This document shows, in pieces, positions 8,447 through 16,956 of a stretch of DNA of 64,000 bases (position 1 is the first letter of the stretch; each line of letters begins with the position of its first letter). The notes under the pieces are model-generated. The model was not told the origin of the DNA. It made no database searches and saw only the letters and a program-made list of their open reading frames with translations. A program made the position numbers and the translations under genes. The DNA comes from Deltaproteobacteria bacterium (GTDB taxonomy: Bacteria; Desulfobacterota; Desulfomonilia; UBA1062), in assembly GCA_029547185.1 (NCBI GenBank), contig JAKPPU010000018.1:16179-80178 (forward strand), written 5' to 3'.

Positions 8447-10300
8447 CTATCGGCCGGCCCTCCGGCTGATGAATGCGGTCTCGGCTTCCTTGAGCCGCCG
8501 TATCTCCCGGTAGTCGATGTCCGCGTTCTTCCTTTCGAGGTCGTGCAGGCTGTAGCTGTCGAGAGGTATGCCTTCAGAGTAGACCGTATCGTCCACGATG
8601 TAGGCCTTGCTCTTGTAGCTCTTCACGATCAGGCTGCGGTGGCCGGGCAGGTCCAGCAGGTCTGACCCATTGCTGTAGTCGGAGATTACGTTTGAACACC
8701 TGTACATATGTTTGAGCAGGGTGGGCGCCACATCGATGTGCGAGGACCTCCTGCTGACCACGCGCCCCTGCTCATTGCCCGGAAGGTACAGGATCAGGGG
8801 CACCAGGGACTGATGGCCGGTGAAGTTGCTTCCGTGCCCCCAGTAGCCGTTTCCCCTGTCATTGAACTCTTCGCCGTGGTCGGACGTGACGACGATGATC
8901 GTCTTCTTGTCGAGGCGTGCCTGCCTCAATGCGAAGAGGACCTCTCCGAAGAGGGAATCGACATAGTGCAGGGAGTTCCTATATCTGTTCAGGAGCGGGG
9001 CCGGATCTGCATACTTGTTGAATATGAAGGAGCTCTCCCTGCAGACCGGAAGGAATATCCCGTGGTCTGAAGGAAAGCCATACCCGTTGTGTGATGAGGT
9101 CAGGAAAACGAACGCGAAGAAGGGGGAACCGATCTCCTCACTCTTTATAGACCCGATGAGCTTCGAGATGACATACCTGTCATTGGCCACGTTATCCTGA
9201 TCGTACTTCATCACGTACCGGGAAGGGGCAATGCCGTTGAAGAACATCTTCTTCAGCGAAAACCTTTCCAGGTTGGAGGACGTGAACGCGTTGATCGTAT
9301 ACCCTTTCTCTTTCAGTATGCTCACAAGCACCGGCGGGTATCGCTCGGGATACATTTCGATGTATCGCAGGTAGGTCGGATGCAGCCCGTACATCAGGCT
9401 GAAGAGGCCTGTATGAGTGACCGTGCCTCCGCTCATGTGGTTCGTGAACACATAGCTCCGCCGGGCAAGACCGCTGATGTTCGGCGTGATCTGCTCGCTC
9501 ACCATGTCCGAGCGCCAGCTCTCCACGATGAAGAACAGGACATTGTATCTTTCTCCTGAAAGGCAGGGACACTCGACTCTCTTGAGGGGATACTGCAGGA
9601 AAGCTGCGCCATGCTCCTCATCCGGGCCTATGCCCGGTGCCTTTGCGTTGGAATGTGCCGGAACGATGCATGGGACGTTCCGCGCCAGCCCCCTCATGAA
9701 GCTGCCTGCCTTGACCGGGAAATAATAGGGGAAGGCCGCCGTATACCTCGTGATCTGCCTCTGGCCGTACTCGATGCCCCATATGTGCACGAGCTGGCCT
9801 GCCGTGAACAGAACGACCATCGCAGGCGGGATCCTTGCAAGCCATCTGCTCGGGGACTTCGCCCTGATGAAGGCAAGGACGTTCATCAGGGCGATCAGGA
9901 CGAACGCCGCGGCCAGCAGCCCGATGATGTACGGGGGGATCCCGATGCCGTAAAAGTCGTGAATCAGGATATTGATGAACATTCCATCGATGTGAAACCG
10001 GTAGACATTGAATATGAACAGATCGACGAACAGATAGAAGTCCATGCACACCTTGGGAGCGGCGACTAGGTATTCCGCCCATCGAATGAACGCGAGCGGC
10101 GTCAGGAGAAGGCTCACGAAGGTGATCGCCACGTAGTAGTACGCCGGAATCGACAGGGCATACAGCAGGGCGAGGAGAGATCCGGGAATGCCCGTTTCCC
10201 TGAAGTATGCAGACAGGAGGATGAGGGTGAGCGGAAAGCTCATCGTGGCGAACTTCACCACGCGGCTTGAGGATCGGGCAAGATGTCTCTGGGATACCAT
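8447..10300 (-). CDS. inner-membrane sulfatase-fold protein, YejM/PbgA-like
   Basis: About 617 residues. The first 190 contain roughly five membrane helices with the YRFHIDGMFINILIHD segment that resembles the DUF3413 region of YejM/PbgA. The C-terminal domain is an alkaline-phosphatase/sulfatase fold: FIVESWRSDM, SGGTVTHTGLFSLMYG (nucleophile-loop region with Thr), VVTSDHGEEFND and GHGSNFTGHQSLVPLILY. YejM acts at the inner membrane to regulate lipid A synthesis through LpxC stability; this homologue may do that or transfer or hydrolyse a phospho-group. AGGAGG lies inside codons 3-5 of the longer frame and just before the ATG at 10300, so the start is there rather than 10318. Confidence 0.82.
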   Translation of the reverse strand: MVSQRHLARSSSRVVKFATMSFPLTLILLSAYFRETGIPGSLLALLYALSIPAYYYVAITFVSLLLTPLAFIRWAEYLVAAPKVCMDFYLFVDLFIFNVYRFHIDGMFINILIHDFYGIGIPPYIIGLLAAAFVLIALMNVLAFIRAKSPSRWLARIPPAMVVLFTAGQLVHIWGIEYGQRQITRYTAAFPYYFPVKAGSFMRGLARNVPCIVPAHSNAKAPGIGPDEEHGAAFLQYPLKRVECPCLSGERYNVLFFIVESWRSDMVSEQITPNISGLARRSYVFTNHMSGGTVTHTGLFSLMYGLHPTYLRYIEMYPERYPPVLVSILKEKGYTINAFTSSNLERFSLKKMFFNGIAPSRYVMKYDQDNVANDRYVISKLIGSIKSEEIGSPFFAFVFLTSSHNGYGFPSDHGIFLPVCRESSFIFNKYADPAPLLNRYRNSLHYVDSLFGEVLFALRQARLDKKTIIVVTSDHGEEFNDRGNGYWGHGSNFTGHQSLVPLILYLPGNEQGRVVSRRSSHIDVAPTLLKHMYRCSNVISDYSNGSDLLDLPGHRSLIVKSYKSKAYIVDDTVYSEGIPLDSYSLHDLERKNADIDYREIRRLKEAETAFISRRAGR

Positions 10301-10485
10301 GTATGCCTCCTGGCTCACTAGGTACTAAAAGTATGCGTGATCGAGGACTTATCAAGACAGCGGATCTGTAAAGAGAGGTTGTCGCGGGCGGTCGGGGTTG
10401 AAGAGCAGGGCCGCGTTCGCCCCCGATGCCCTTGCCGGGGGGCTCGCAGGGCCGGGCTCTGCGTTCGGGAGGGGGTCCCTCGGAT

Positions 10486-11640
10486 TTACCTGACGCTTGA
10501 AGGCTGCCGGCGGACGAGATCGATCACGGTGACCTCGGGCTGCGCGAGGAAGCGGATGGGCGCGCCCCAGGTCCCGGTCCCTGGGCTCACGTAGAGGTGC
10601 GAGCCCTGCGCGAAGGCGTGCCAGCCGGTGACATACGGATAGAAGATCCCGACGAGGAGCCTGAAGGGGAAGATCTGCCCCTTGTGGGTGTGGCCTGAAA
10701 GCTGAAGATCGTAGAGACCGATCGACTTGCCCCTGATGATCGGCTGGTGCTTGAGGAGGACCGTGAACCTGTCTCTCGGAAGCCGTGCGAGCAGATCTCT
10801 CTCCGGCTCGCCCACGGCCAGGCCGAACTGCTTCGCGGTCGGGTCGTCGATCCCGACGATATTGACGAGCCCTCCGGCAACGGCCGCCTCGTTCCTGAGC
10901 ACGGTGAAGCCGGCCCTCTTCGTGATCTCGAGGGCCTGGGGGAGCCCGGCATAGAACTCGTGGTTGCCCGTGACGGCGTACTTGCCATACCGGGGCCGGA
11001 TCTCTTTGAGGGCATCGGCGAGGTCCGTGAGGCTATCGATCTGGCCGTCCACGAGATCGCCCGTGGATACGAGGATATCGGGGTTCGCCTCCCTGATCGC
11101 CTTGATGATCCTCCCGAGCCTCTCTTCCCTGACGATGAGCCCGAGATGCACGTCCGAGATCTGAGCGATCCGCAGGCGGCCGATAGTCTCAGGGAGATTG
11201 GGGGCATGGACGGTATAGCTCTTCATGCGGATGTCCCTTGCCTCGAAATACCCGTAAAGGGAGATGGCGAGGGCAAGGAGCAGAGGGATGAGGAACGCCG
11301 CCTTTGCCGAGGGCATGACGGCCATGGAGCCCTTGAAGAGGAGCGCCTCTGTGCCATACAGAGCCAGGCGGTAGAAGTCGGTCAGAAGGGAGAGGCAGAA
11401 GAACAGGAATATGACGCCCATCCAGGTATAGCCGAGATAGGAGAGGAGCCGGGCAGGGGTTTCATACCCGCTCCTCTCGATGAGCCTGACCATGATCGGG
11501 CTTAAGATCATTGCCGCCATGAAGAGCCCGATGAGAGTCCCGCTGAAATGTCCGAAGGGAAAGGCAGAGCGGAGCCTGAGGAATACGTACACGTGCACGG
11601 CGCTGTATACGCCGAAAATTCCGAGCAGGAACAGGGGCAT
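10486..11640 (-). CDS. membrane-bound calcineurin-like metallophosphoesterase (YaeI-like)
   Basis: About 384 residues. Four to five membrane helices occupy residues 1-165; the catalytic domain then shows all metallophosphoesterase motifs: QISDVHLG, STGDLVDG, TGNHEFYAG, LKHQPI and SGHTHKGQ. Family members include UDP-2,3-diacylglucosamine-type and phospholipid phosphodiesterases. AGGAG 6 nt before the ATG at 11640 sets the start; the open frame reaches 11724. The upstream gene (ZIP transporter, start 11759) is divergent with a 118-nt gap. Confidence 0.85.
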   Translation of the reverse strand: MPLFLLGIFGVYSAVHVYVFLRLRSAFPFGHFSGTLIGLFMAAMILSPIMVRLIERSGYETPARLLSYLGYTWMGVIFLFFCLSLLTDFYRLALYGTEALLFKGSMAVMPSAKAAFLIPLLLALAISLYGYFEARDIRMKSYTVHAPNLPETIGRLRIAQISDVHLGLIVREERLGRIIKAIREANPDILVSTGDLVDGQIDSLTDLADALKEIRPRYGKYAVTGNHEFYAGLPQALEITKRAGFTVLRNEAAVAGGLVNIVGIDDPTAKQFGLAVGEPERDLLARLPRDRFTVLLKHQPIIRGKSIGLYDLQLSGHTHKGQIFPFRLLVGIFYPYVTGWHAFAQGSHLYVSPGTGTWGAPIRFLAQPEVTVIDLVRRQPSSVR

Positions 11641-11758
11641 GCCGGTCTCCTGTAATCCGGGGATATCAATATCATAATAGACGGTTTGACGCGCTCCCGC
11701 CATAGAGAAATTGGGCGGCTGCACATATTATAAGCACTATCAGCGGATTGGAGATCGT

Positions 11759-12511
11759 ATGGTCCCGTTGTGGGCGCAGGCAAGTATCTGGGGGTTCTTT
11801 GCAGGGTCGGCCCTCCTCATTGGAGCCGCGGTTGCGTATTTTGCCAGAATACCCCAGCCGGGCGTCTCGGGCGCCATGTCGTTCGGCAGCGGCGTCCTCG
11901 TCTCCGCCCTGTCGTTCGAGCTCCTGGAGAAGTCGTATGCACAGGGCGGCTTCGATGCGGCCGCCATAGGCTTCGTCACCGGGGCCGCTGTCTATACGGT
12001 GGCCAACTGGTGGATATCCCTCAAGGGCGCCCGGTACCGGAAGCGCTCGAACGGCCTGCAGCTCTCCGAGGAACAGGAGAAGGGCAGCGGGCTCGCCATT
12101 GCCGTGGGCTCGCTTCTCGACGACATCCCCGAGTCCATCGCCATCGGTCTGAGCATGGTCGGCGGCGGCAAGGTCAGTGTGGCCCTTGTCATCGCGGTGT
12201 TCATCTCGAACATCACCGAGGGGCTCTCGAGTGCCTGCGGCATGGAAAGGGCGGGCCGTTCGGCAGCATATATTTTTGGTGTGTGGGGCTTCATCGCATT
12301 GACCACCGGGACTGTTTCCATGGCGGGATTTACGCTTTTCCAGGACCTGTCGCACGAGGTCATCGCGGCAGTCACTTCCATGACCGCAGGCGCCGTCCTC
12401 GCCATGCTTGCCGACACCATGATCCCCGAGGCATTCGGCGAAGAGCGCACCTTTGCCGGGCTCATCACGGTGGTGGGTTTCCTGGCCTCCTTCATGATGA
12501 GCAAATCGTAA
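11759..12511 (+). CDS. ZIP-family metal transporter
   Basis: A 250-residue membrane protein with about eight hydrophobic segments. The metal-site helices carry LLDDIPESIAIG and FISNITEGLSSACG, variants of the ZIP HNxPEG pattern, and the cytoplasmic loop about 90-115 is basic. These proteins move divalent metals (Zn, Fe or others) inward. GGAG 5 nt before the ATG at 11759 sets the start although the frame is open from 11711. Five bases separate its stop from the phosphodiesterase ATG, so the two are translationally close. It is distinct from the ZupT-type ZIP at 16957. Confidence 0.83.
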   Translation: MVPLWAQASIWGFFAGSALLIGAAVAYFARIPQPGVSGAMSFGSGVLVSALSFELLEKSYAQGGFDAAAIGFVTGAAVYTVANWWISLKGARYRKRSNGLQLSEEQEKGSGLAIAVGSLLDDIPESIAIGLSMVGGGKVSVALVIAVFISNITEGLSSACGMERAGRSAAYIFGVWGFIALTTGTVSMAGFTLFQDLSHEVIAAVTSMTAGAVLAMLADTMIPEAFGEERTFAGLITVVGFLASFMMSKS

Positions 12512-12516
12512 GGACG

Positions 12517-12978
12517 ATGCATCGTATCGGCGTCATCTCCGACACGCACGGGCTGCTCAGGGAGGAGGCGAGATCGCTCCTCGCCAGCTGCGAGCTGATC
12601 ATCCACGCAGGCGACGTCGGGAATGCCTCCATCCTCCGCAGCCTCGAGCGGATCTCGAAGGTGGCAGCCGTGAGGGGAAACGTAGATGCCGGCAGCTGGG
12701 CACAAACCCTCAAGCCATGGGAGATCGTCACGATCGGCACGAAGAAGATCTTCGTTATCCACCGCCTGGGCGATATGGCCGTGAATCCCGCTTCGGAAGG
12801 GATCGATGCGGTCGTCTCCGGCCATTCCCACAGGCCGGATATCCGCTATAAAGAGGGCGTGCTCTACCTCAATCCGGGGAGCGCAGGCCCGAGGAGGTTC
12901 GGTCTTCCCGTAAGCCTGGCCTTCATGGAGACAGGCCCTGCCGGCATCTGCCCGGAGATCGTCGAGCTCCGGGTCTAG
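12517..12978 (+). CDS. YfcE/MJ0936-family phosphodiesterase
   Basis: A 153-residue single-domain metallophosphoesterase: GVISDTHGLL, IHAGDVG, VRGNVD, FVIHRLGD (where the usual motif is HGH) and VVSGHSHRPD, then LNPGSAGPRRF. The size and final motif are those of the YfcE/MJ0936 group, known for phosphodiesterase activity on artificial substrates. The motif with Arg-Leu in place of Gly-His is a deviation from the usual second His and could affect metal binding. The reading frame is open far upstream, but the ATG five bases after the ZIP stop is the sensible start. Confidence 0.82.
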   Translation: MHRIGVISDTHGLLREEARSLLASCELIIHAGDVGNASILRSLERISKVAAVRGNVDAGSWAQTLKPWEIVTIGTKKIFVIHRLGDMAVNPASEGIDAVVSGHSHRPDIRYKEGVLYLNPGSAGPRRFGLPVSLAFMETGPAGICPEIVELRV

Positions 12979-13073
12979 GCCTTCACGGATGAAGATGCAG
13001 GTCCCGGGTTTCGTGAAAGAAATCGTTCTCTCCCCCCTTTTGAACGCCGGCTCTTGAGGTATGATGAAATGGT

Positions 13074-13736
13074 ATGGGGCTTAAGCTCGGATACTTTTCG
13101 AAAAGGGCTCTCCTCTGTGCAGAGTGCGCCGTCCTCTTTTTCATCCTTCCGGTAACGCTCTACTTCATCAGGCACTGGTTCGCCTGGCGGATAACCCCCA
13201 TCGTCCTGCTCGTTTCGTTCCTGTGCTTTTTGAGCCTGATCACGGACAAGGACTTCGACAGGAAGAGGCTCTGGCACATCAGGGATTTCCCGGTCCACAT
13301 CAAAGCGATCATGATCACCTTCTTCATCGCAGCAACCGGAATAGCCTTTTTCACCTATCTGTTCCAGAGGATGTATTTTCTCTACTTCCTGTCTGCCGAG
13401 CCCAGGCTCTGGCTCGTATTCGTCCTCATCTATCCCCTCCTCGTGGTATACCCCCAGGAGCTCGTTTTCCGGGCCTTTTTCTTCCACCGCTACCGAAGCA
13501 TCTTCGAGCACAGGCTCACCATGATAGCCTTGAGCGGCATAAGCTTCGGTCTGGCGCACCTGTTTTTCGCCAACTGGTATGCGCCCGTCCTCTCGACGCT
13601 GGGGGGGATCCTCTTTGCATACCGGTACACGAAGGCCCAGTCGCTCGTGGTCGCTGCCTTCGAGCACGGGCTGTGGGGCAACTTCCTCTTTACCATAGGC
13701 ATGGGCTGGTACTTCTACAGCGGGTCCATCCGCTGA
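13074..13736 (+). CDS. CPBP (CAAX/Abi-type) intramembrane protease-like protein
   Basis: A 220-residue protein with about six membrane segments. The CPBP motifs are PQELVFRAFFFHRY (about 127-140), SFGLAHLFFANW (H162) and AAFEHGLWGNFL (H198). In active members motif 1 reads EExxxR; here the first Glu is Gln (Q128-E129). This may reduce or alter catalysis, though many bacterial relatives vary here. Bacterial CPBP proteins serve in immunity to their own bacteriocins, in regulated proteolysis or in unknown membrane roles. No peptide-maturation neighbours are present. The start follows TTGAGG at a long spacing. Confidence 0.78.
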   Translation: MGLKLGYFSKRALLCAECAVLFFILPVTLYFIRHWFAWRITPIVLLVSFLCFLSLITDKDFDRKRLWHIRDFPVHIKAIMITFFIAATGIAFFTYLFQRMYFLYFLSAEPRLWLVFVLIYPLLVVYPQELVFRAFFFHRYRSIFEHRLTMIALSGISFGLAHLFFANWYAPVLSTLGGILFAYRYTKAQSLVVAAFEHGLWGNFLFTIGMGWYFYSGSIR

Positions 13737-13900
13737 GCCGCAGCCGTGAAAAGCACCGCAGCCTTTCACGAAGCCTGAATATGTGATATGGGCCTAGGAA
13801 ATCATATACTTGGCAGGCATGGATCATCACGAGCGCTTCCATGCTTTGAGGCCCATGGCAGGCGTCAGCGCCGCTGCCCCGGCGCCGGAAGAGGGAGAGA

Positions 13901-14407
13901 GTGGATACGGCCAATATCCTGGCAGGCATCTGCCTGCTCATGTTCGGACGCAGGCTGTTCTGGCTGTTCGTGGGCGTCACCGGGTTTCTCTACGGGCTTC
14001 TGCTCGGACCGGGATTCATCCACAACCAGCCCGGGTGGGTCATCCTGGGAGTCGCTGTCGCTGCCGGGGTCCTGGGCAGCCTGCTCGCCATCTTTCTTCA
14101 GCGGGTCGTCATTGTGCTGGCAGGATTCTCCGCGGGATCGTACCTCGCATACTCCCTCATGGGCTCTCTTTACCCGGGAATCGGGCAGAACGTCTGGATC
14201 GTGAGCATCATCGTCGGGGTGTGCTGTGCGGTCCTCTTCTCCGTGTTCTTCGACTGGGCGATCATTCTCCTGTCTTCCCTCCTGGGAGCCTTCCTCATCA
14301 CGCACTCGTTCCACGAGGGCCCGCAGATCACGACGGTCGCCTTCGCGATCCTGGCGATCGCAGGCGTTGCGGTTCAGGCAAACCTCATCCCCAGGAAAAA
14401 CTCCTGA
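13901..14407 (+). CDS. DUF4203-like multi-pass membrane protein
   Basis: A 168-residue protein with about six hydrophobic helices and a Gly-rich pattern (LFWLFVGVTGFLYGLLLGPG) typical of the TM7S3/TM198-like DUF4203 domain. It begins with GTG at 13901 directly after a GGGAGAGA ribosome site. The C-terminus is short and basic (LIPRKNS). No function is known for prokaryotic members. It stands between the CPBP gene and the convergent barrel gene. Confidence 0.68.
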   Translation: MDTANILAGICLLMFGRRLFWLFVGVTGFLYGLLLGPGFIHNQPGWVILGVAVAAGVLGSLLAIFLQRVVIVLAGFSAGSYLAYSLMGSLYPGIGQNVWIVSIIVGVCCAVLFSVFFDWAIILLSSLLGAFLITHSFHEGPQITTVAFAILAIAGVAVQANLIPRKNS

Positions 14408-14447
14408 CCGCCATTGACCGCAGCCCGGCTCTAGGAGGAAGAGGCTC

Positions 14448-15200
14448 TCAGAACGTCACCTCAAGAAAGCTGCCGACCGCGACATCGGGGCTGTCATCGT
14501 AGATGCCTATCGACAGGTACGGTCCGATCCGAACGTTTCGGGTTGCGATGATGTTCCCGCCCAGGACCAGCTCGAGCGTATTGCGCGTTCCTTTCTGCTC
14601 CTGCTCGCCCACGAGCTCGACATTGAGCCCTATCCGGTCGTCCAGGGGATAGCCATAGCCTATGCCGAAATTGAAGTAGCTGGTGTCGTCAAAATCGCCT
14701 CCCTGAATCCGATAGCCGAACTGGCCATAGAGCAGCCCATGGGCAATTTGCCGCTGCATTGGGATGTTGACGAACAGATCCACGCCGTCATTCGCATAGG
14801 GTGCGATATCGTCGTCACCCAGGATGGTGGCCCCCAGCTGGAGGGAGAAGGACTCATTCATGGCCAGTTTGCCGAAGAGCGTCAGACCTTCCAGCCCGGA
14901 TTCGTCCGGTGCACCGCTGTTATCTGCCGAGTTGGAGCTGAAGGCGATGAAGCCGCCGACCTCCGCTGAGTCGCCCAGGCCATAGCGCAAGCCGAGGGGA
15001 GCCAGCCTGACATTGTCATATTCAAGCCCCGCAAGTTCTCTGTCCTGCTCAAAGGCAATCCCGGCATCCATGACCAGCTGTCCACGGGGCAGCACGTTCA
15101 CCCGTTCGATCTTTAAAGGCCAGATCTCTGCCTGAGCCGCCGTCCATCCTGCTATGGCCATGATTATCCCGAGTACTGTACACAAAAGCCCATGCTTCAT
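14448..15200 (-). CDS. outer-membrane beta-barrel protein, hypothetical
   Basis: About 250 residues with a clear signal peptide (MKHGLLCTVLGIIMAIAGWT, cleavage near AQA-EI). The mature part is made of alternating-hydrophobicity strands (SAEVGGFIAFSS, LFGKLAMNESFSLQLGAT, GLLYGQFGYRIQGG, NTLELVLGGNII) and ends FLEVTF, a terminal Phe as expected for a BAM-assembled barrel. It resembles transporter-like outer-membrane proteins that have no assigned substrate. AAGGAGG precedes the ATG at 15200. Likely a 10-12-strand barrel in the outer membrane. Confidence 0.72.
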   Translation of the reverse strand: MKHGLLCTVLGIIMAIAGWTAAQAEIWPLKIERVNVLPRGQLVMDAGIAFEQDRELAGLEYDNVRLAPLGLRYGLGDSAEVGGFIAFSSNSADNSGAPDESGLEGLTLFGKLAMNESFSLQLGATILGDDDIAPYANDGVDLFVNIPMQRQIAHGLLYGQFGYRIQGGDFDDTSYFNFGIGYGYPLDDRIGLNVELVGEQEQKGTRNTLELVLGGNIIATRNVRIGPYLSIGIYDDSPDVAVGSFLEVTF

Positions 15201-15278
15201 GCCGCTAACCTCCTTAAATGATGATGAGAACAACAGGGGTTAAGTATCAGACCTTCGTATCCGAGGCAATACTTTTAA

Positions 15279-15497
15279 CGTATTGCCGCGACCCGGCTTG
15301 AAATTCCCCTTGTCTGGGCGGCACTGATCGTCATAGCCACATGGCCGGATCTGCTGAAGCTGCAGGGACGGCTCGGGGGCAGACGCGGGCTTGCCGTGGC
15401 GCTCACGACCCTCGCGATGCTGCTCATTGTCTTCATCCCGGTCACCCTGGCCGTGCTTGCCATTGTCGAAGGCGAGGCGGCCACGGCCGACCGGTAG
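15279..15497 (+). pseudogene. remnant of an AI-2E family transporter (N-terminal two helices)
   Basis: The frame 15279-15497 reads AATRLEIPLVWAALIVIATW, then LGGRRGLAVALTTLAMLLIV and FIPVTLAVLAIVEGE before TAG. This is the N-terminal helix pattern of the AI-2E/PerM family (PLLWAAILAIxxWP, GGRR-LA, two helices). A stop codon (TAA 15276-15278) lies directly upstream and the downstream sequence does not continue the family, so about 70 of some 350 residues remain. No acceptable start codon or ribosome site. Read as a decayed fragment, not a working gene. Confidence 0.5.
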
Positions 15498-15670
15498 CGC
15501 ATGCCCGGAGAATCGGGACATCCGCCGTGCAGGAGCGCCGGGCGGATGTGGAGAATATGCCCCTGCCGCCCTGCAGGGGCCGGAATCGGGAGCTCTGCCC
15601 GTGCGTGCGGTCAGCGATCCCGCTTTATGGAATGCGCGTCCTCCCTATCCGCACTCGTGAAGAGAATGAT

Positions 15671-15973
15671 CTAACCGCAGCATCCTTCGCTGCATACCGG
15701 CAGGCTCGAAGTAACGTTAAAGCCTGACCCTGCAGCGGACTCGATGAAATCGACGCGGATCGGTTTGGTCTTATCGAAAAGCTCTTTTTCGATTACGAAG
15801 GTTATTCCCTGCTCGGTAAAGGTAAGGTCGTTTTCCTGTGACTCATCCAGAGCCATACCCAGTTTGGGTCCGCCTCAACCGGCCTGCAGGAGCAGCCTGA
15901 CCGTACTCGGTCCTTTCTGCTTCTCCAGGATGCCCTTGATCATGCTGCCCGCTTTTTCCGTTACTTCAAACAT
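15671..15973 (-). CDS. HesB/IscA-like selenoprotein (in-frame UGA = selenocysteine 33)
   Basis: The frame runs from ATG 15973 (AAGGAGG upstream) to the stop at 15671 with one internal TGA at 15875-15877. Reading it as Sec gives a 100-residue A-type Fe-S carrier-like protein: MFEVTEKAGSMIKGILEKQK, LLLQAG-U-GGPKLGMALDE, then SSLPVCSEGCCG at the end. Sec33 stands where IscA/HesB proteins have their first conserved Cys; the C-terminal Cys cluster (C94, C98, C99) is retained, and similarity continues unbroken on both sides of the TGA. HesB-like selenoproteins are a known family. A SECIS-like hairpin follows the TGA. Without Sec decoding only codons 40-100 (from 15856) would be called. Divergent from an FNR-like reductase. 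Confidence 0.85.
15839..15855 (-). promoter_or_regulatory. candidate bacterial SECIS hairpin
   Basis: Downstream of the UGA the mRNA can fold UGGCUC-UGGAU-GAGUCA: six base pairs (one G-U) with a five-base loop whose second base is G, 27 nt after the UGA. Bacterial SECIS elements are small hairpins just 3' of the UGA with a G in the first two loop positions, so this matches. A second hairpin (ACCC-AAACU-GGGU) lies closer to the UGA and fits less well. Confidence 0.6.
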
Positions 15974-16178
15974 ATGTCCTCCTTGGCGTCGGATTGTCTT
16001 TGCAGCGGATTGCCATCATGTTGCTCATGTGCAGCCTACTTCCCTCTCAGTGTCTTGTCAATGGACAGGGTGAGGTATCCGGTATGCTCTCCGAGCATAT
16101 TATCTTGATTTCCCGATACAATCACTTTATAGCGATTGAATACATGAATTTCTGACAATAACCGGAAGGGGGAACGGT

Positions 16179-16931
16179 ATGGGAAACGATCCGGCAAAGG
16201 TCGTGAAGGTGATCAAAGAGAATCGGGACATCACGTCGCTCTATATCGAAGGGTACGACGAAGCGTTCACCAGGAGGCGTGCAGGCAGTTTCCTTACCCT
16301 GAAGATCATGCAGGACGACGGATGGAGTGAGGCGCACCCCTTCACCATCTCGTGCGCACCCGAAGACCCGCAGCTTCGTGTGACCATCAAGAGGCTCGGG
16401 GAATTCACGACAAGAGTCCACAGCCTCGAGCCCGGGGCTCCGGTCATGGTCGCAGGTCCCTACGGGCTTTTCTGCAAGGACATCGACGCGAATGAATACA
16501 TCGTCATGATCGCAGGCGGGGTGGGGATAACGCCTTTCCTGAGCGTGCTGAGGCATTTCAGGAACATCAGGGCAAAAAACCGCATTCTCCTCATCTGGTC
16601 AAACAAGGGCCTCGAAGAAGCGTTCGCCCTGGACGAGCTCAAGGCAATGACGAAGGATATCCCTCTGAAGATCGTCCACAACCTGAGCCGCGAGCCCGAG
16701 GGTGCGGATATGGCGAGATACGCGGACGAGGCCTTCCCGGATGTGGTCTACGAGTCGGGGAGGTGCACGAGGCACCTCATGAAGAAACACATCGACCTGA
16801 GCGCGAAGCCCGCAGTCTATCTCTGCGGCCCGCCGCCCATGCAGGACTTCGTGATCGGGGAGCTCGAGGCCATCGGGATTGATCCCAAGAGCATAAAGAA
16901 GGAGAGCTTCACCTGGAAGGGCGCAAAGTAG
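16179..16931 (+). CDS. ferredoxin-NAD(P) reductase-like flavoprotein
   Basis: A 250-residue two-domain FNR-fold protein. The flavin-binding barrel has AHPFTISCAP (RxYS-equivalent), then the phosphate loop region, and the nucleotide domain has MIAGGVGITPFLSVLR and the C-terminal YLCGPPPMQDFV. There is no 2Fe-2S domain after the reductase domain, unlike phenol hydroxylase or PyrK-type proteins, so it needs an external electron partner. It probably moves electrons between NAD(P)H and a ferredoxin-like or heme protein. GGAAGGGGG precedes the ATG. Divergent from the HesB selenoprotein by 205 nt; ZupT follows 25 nt after its stop. Confidence 0.85.
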   Translation: MGNDPAKVVKVIKENRDITSLYIEGYDEAFTRRRAGSFLTLKIMQDDGWSEAHPFTISCAPEDPQLRVTIKRLGEFTTRVHSLEPGAPVMVAGPYGLFCKDIDANEYIVMIAGGVGITPFLSVLRHFRNIRAKNRILLIWSNKGLEEAFALDELKAMTKDIPLKIVHNLSREPEGADMARYADEAFPDVVYESGRCTRHLMKKHIDLSAKPAVYLCGPPPMQDFVIGELEAIGIDPKSIKKESFTWKGAK

Positions 16932-16956
16932 CTTCGATGCAGGGTTAGGCCGGGCG

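Noticed and set aside
15850..15871. Hairpin ACCC-AAACU-GGGU right after the UGA as the SECIS
   Set aside because: The loop is too close to the UGA and lacks an early G; the hairpin at 15839-15855 fits better.
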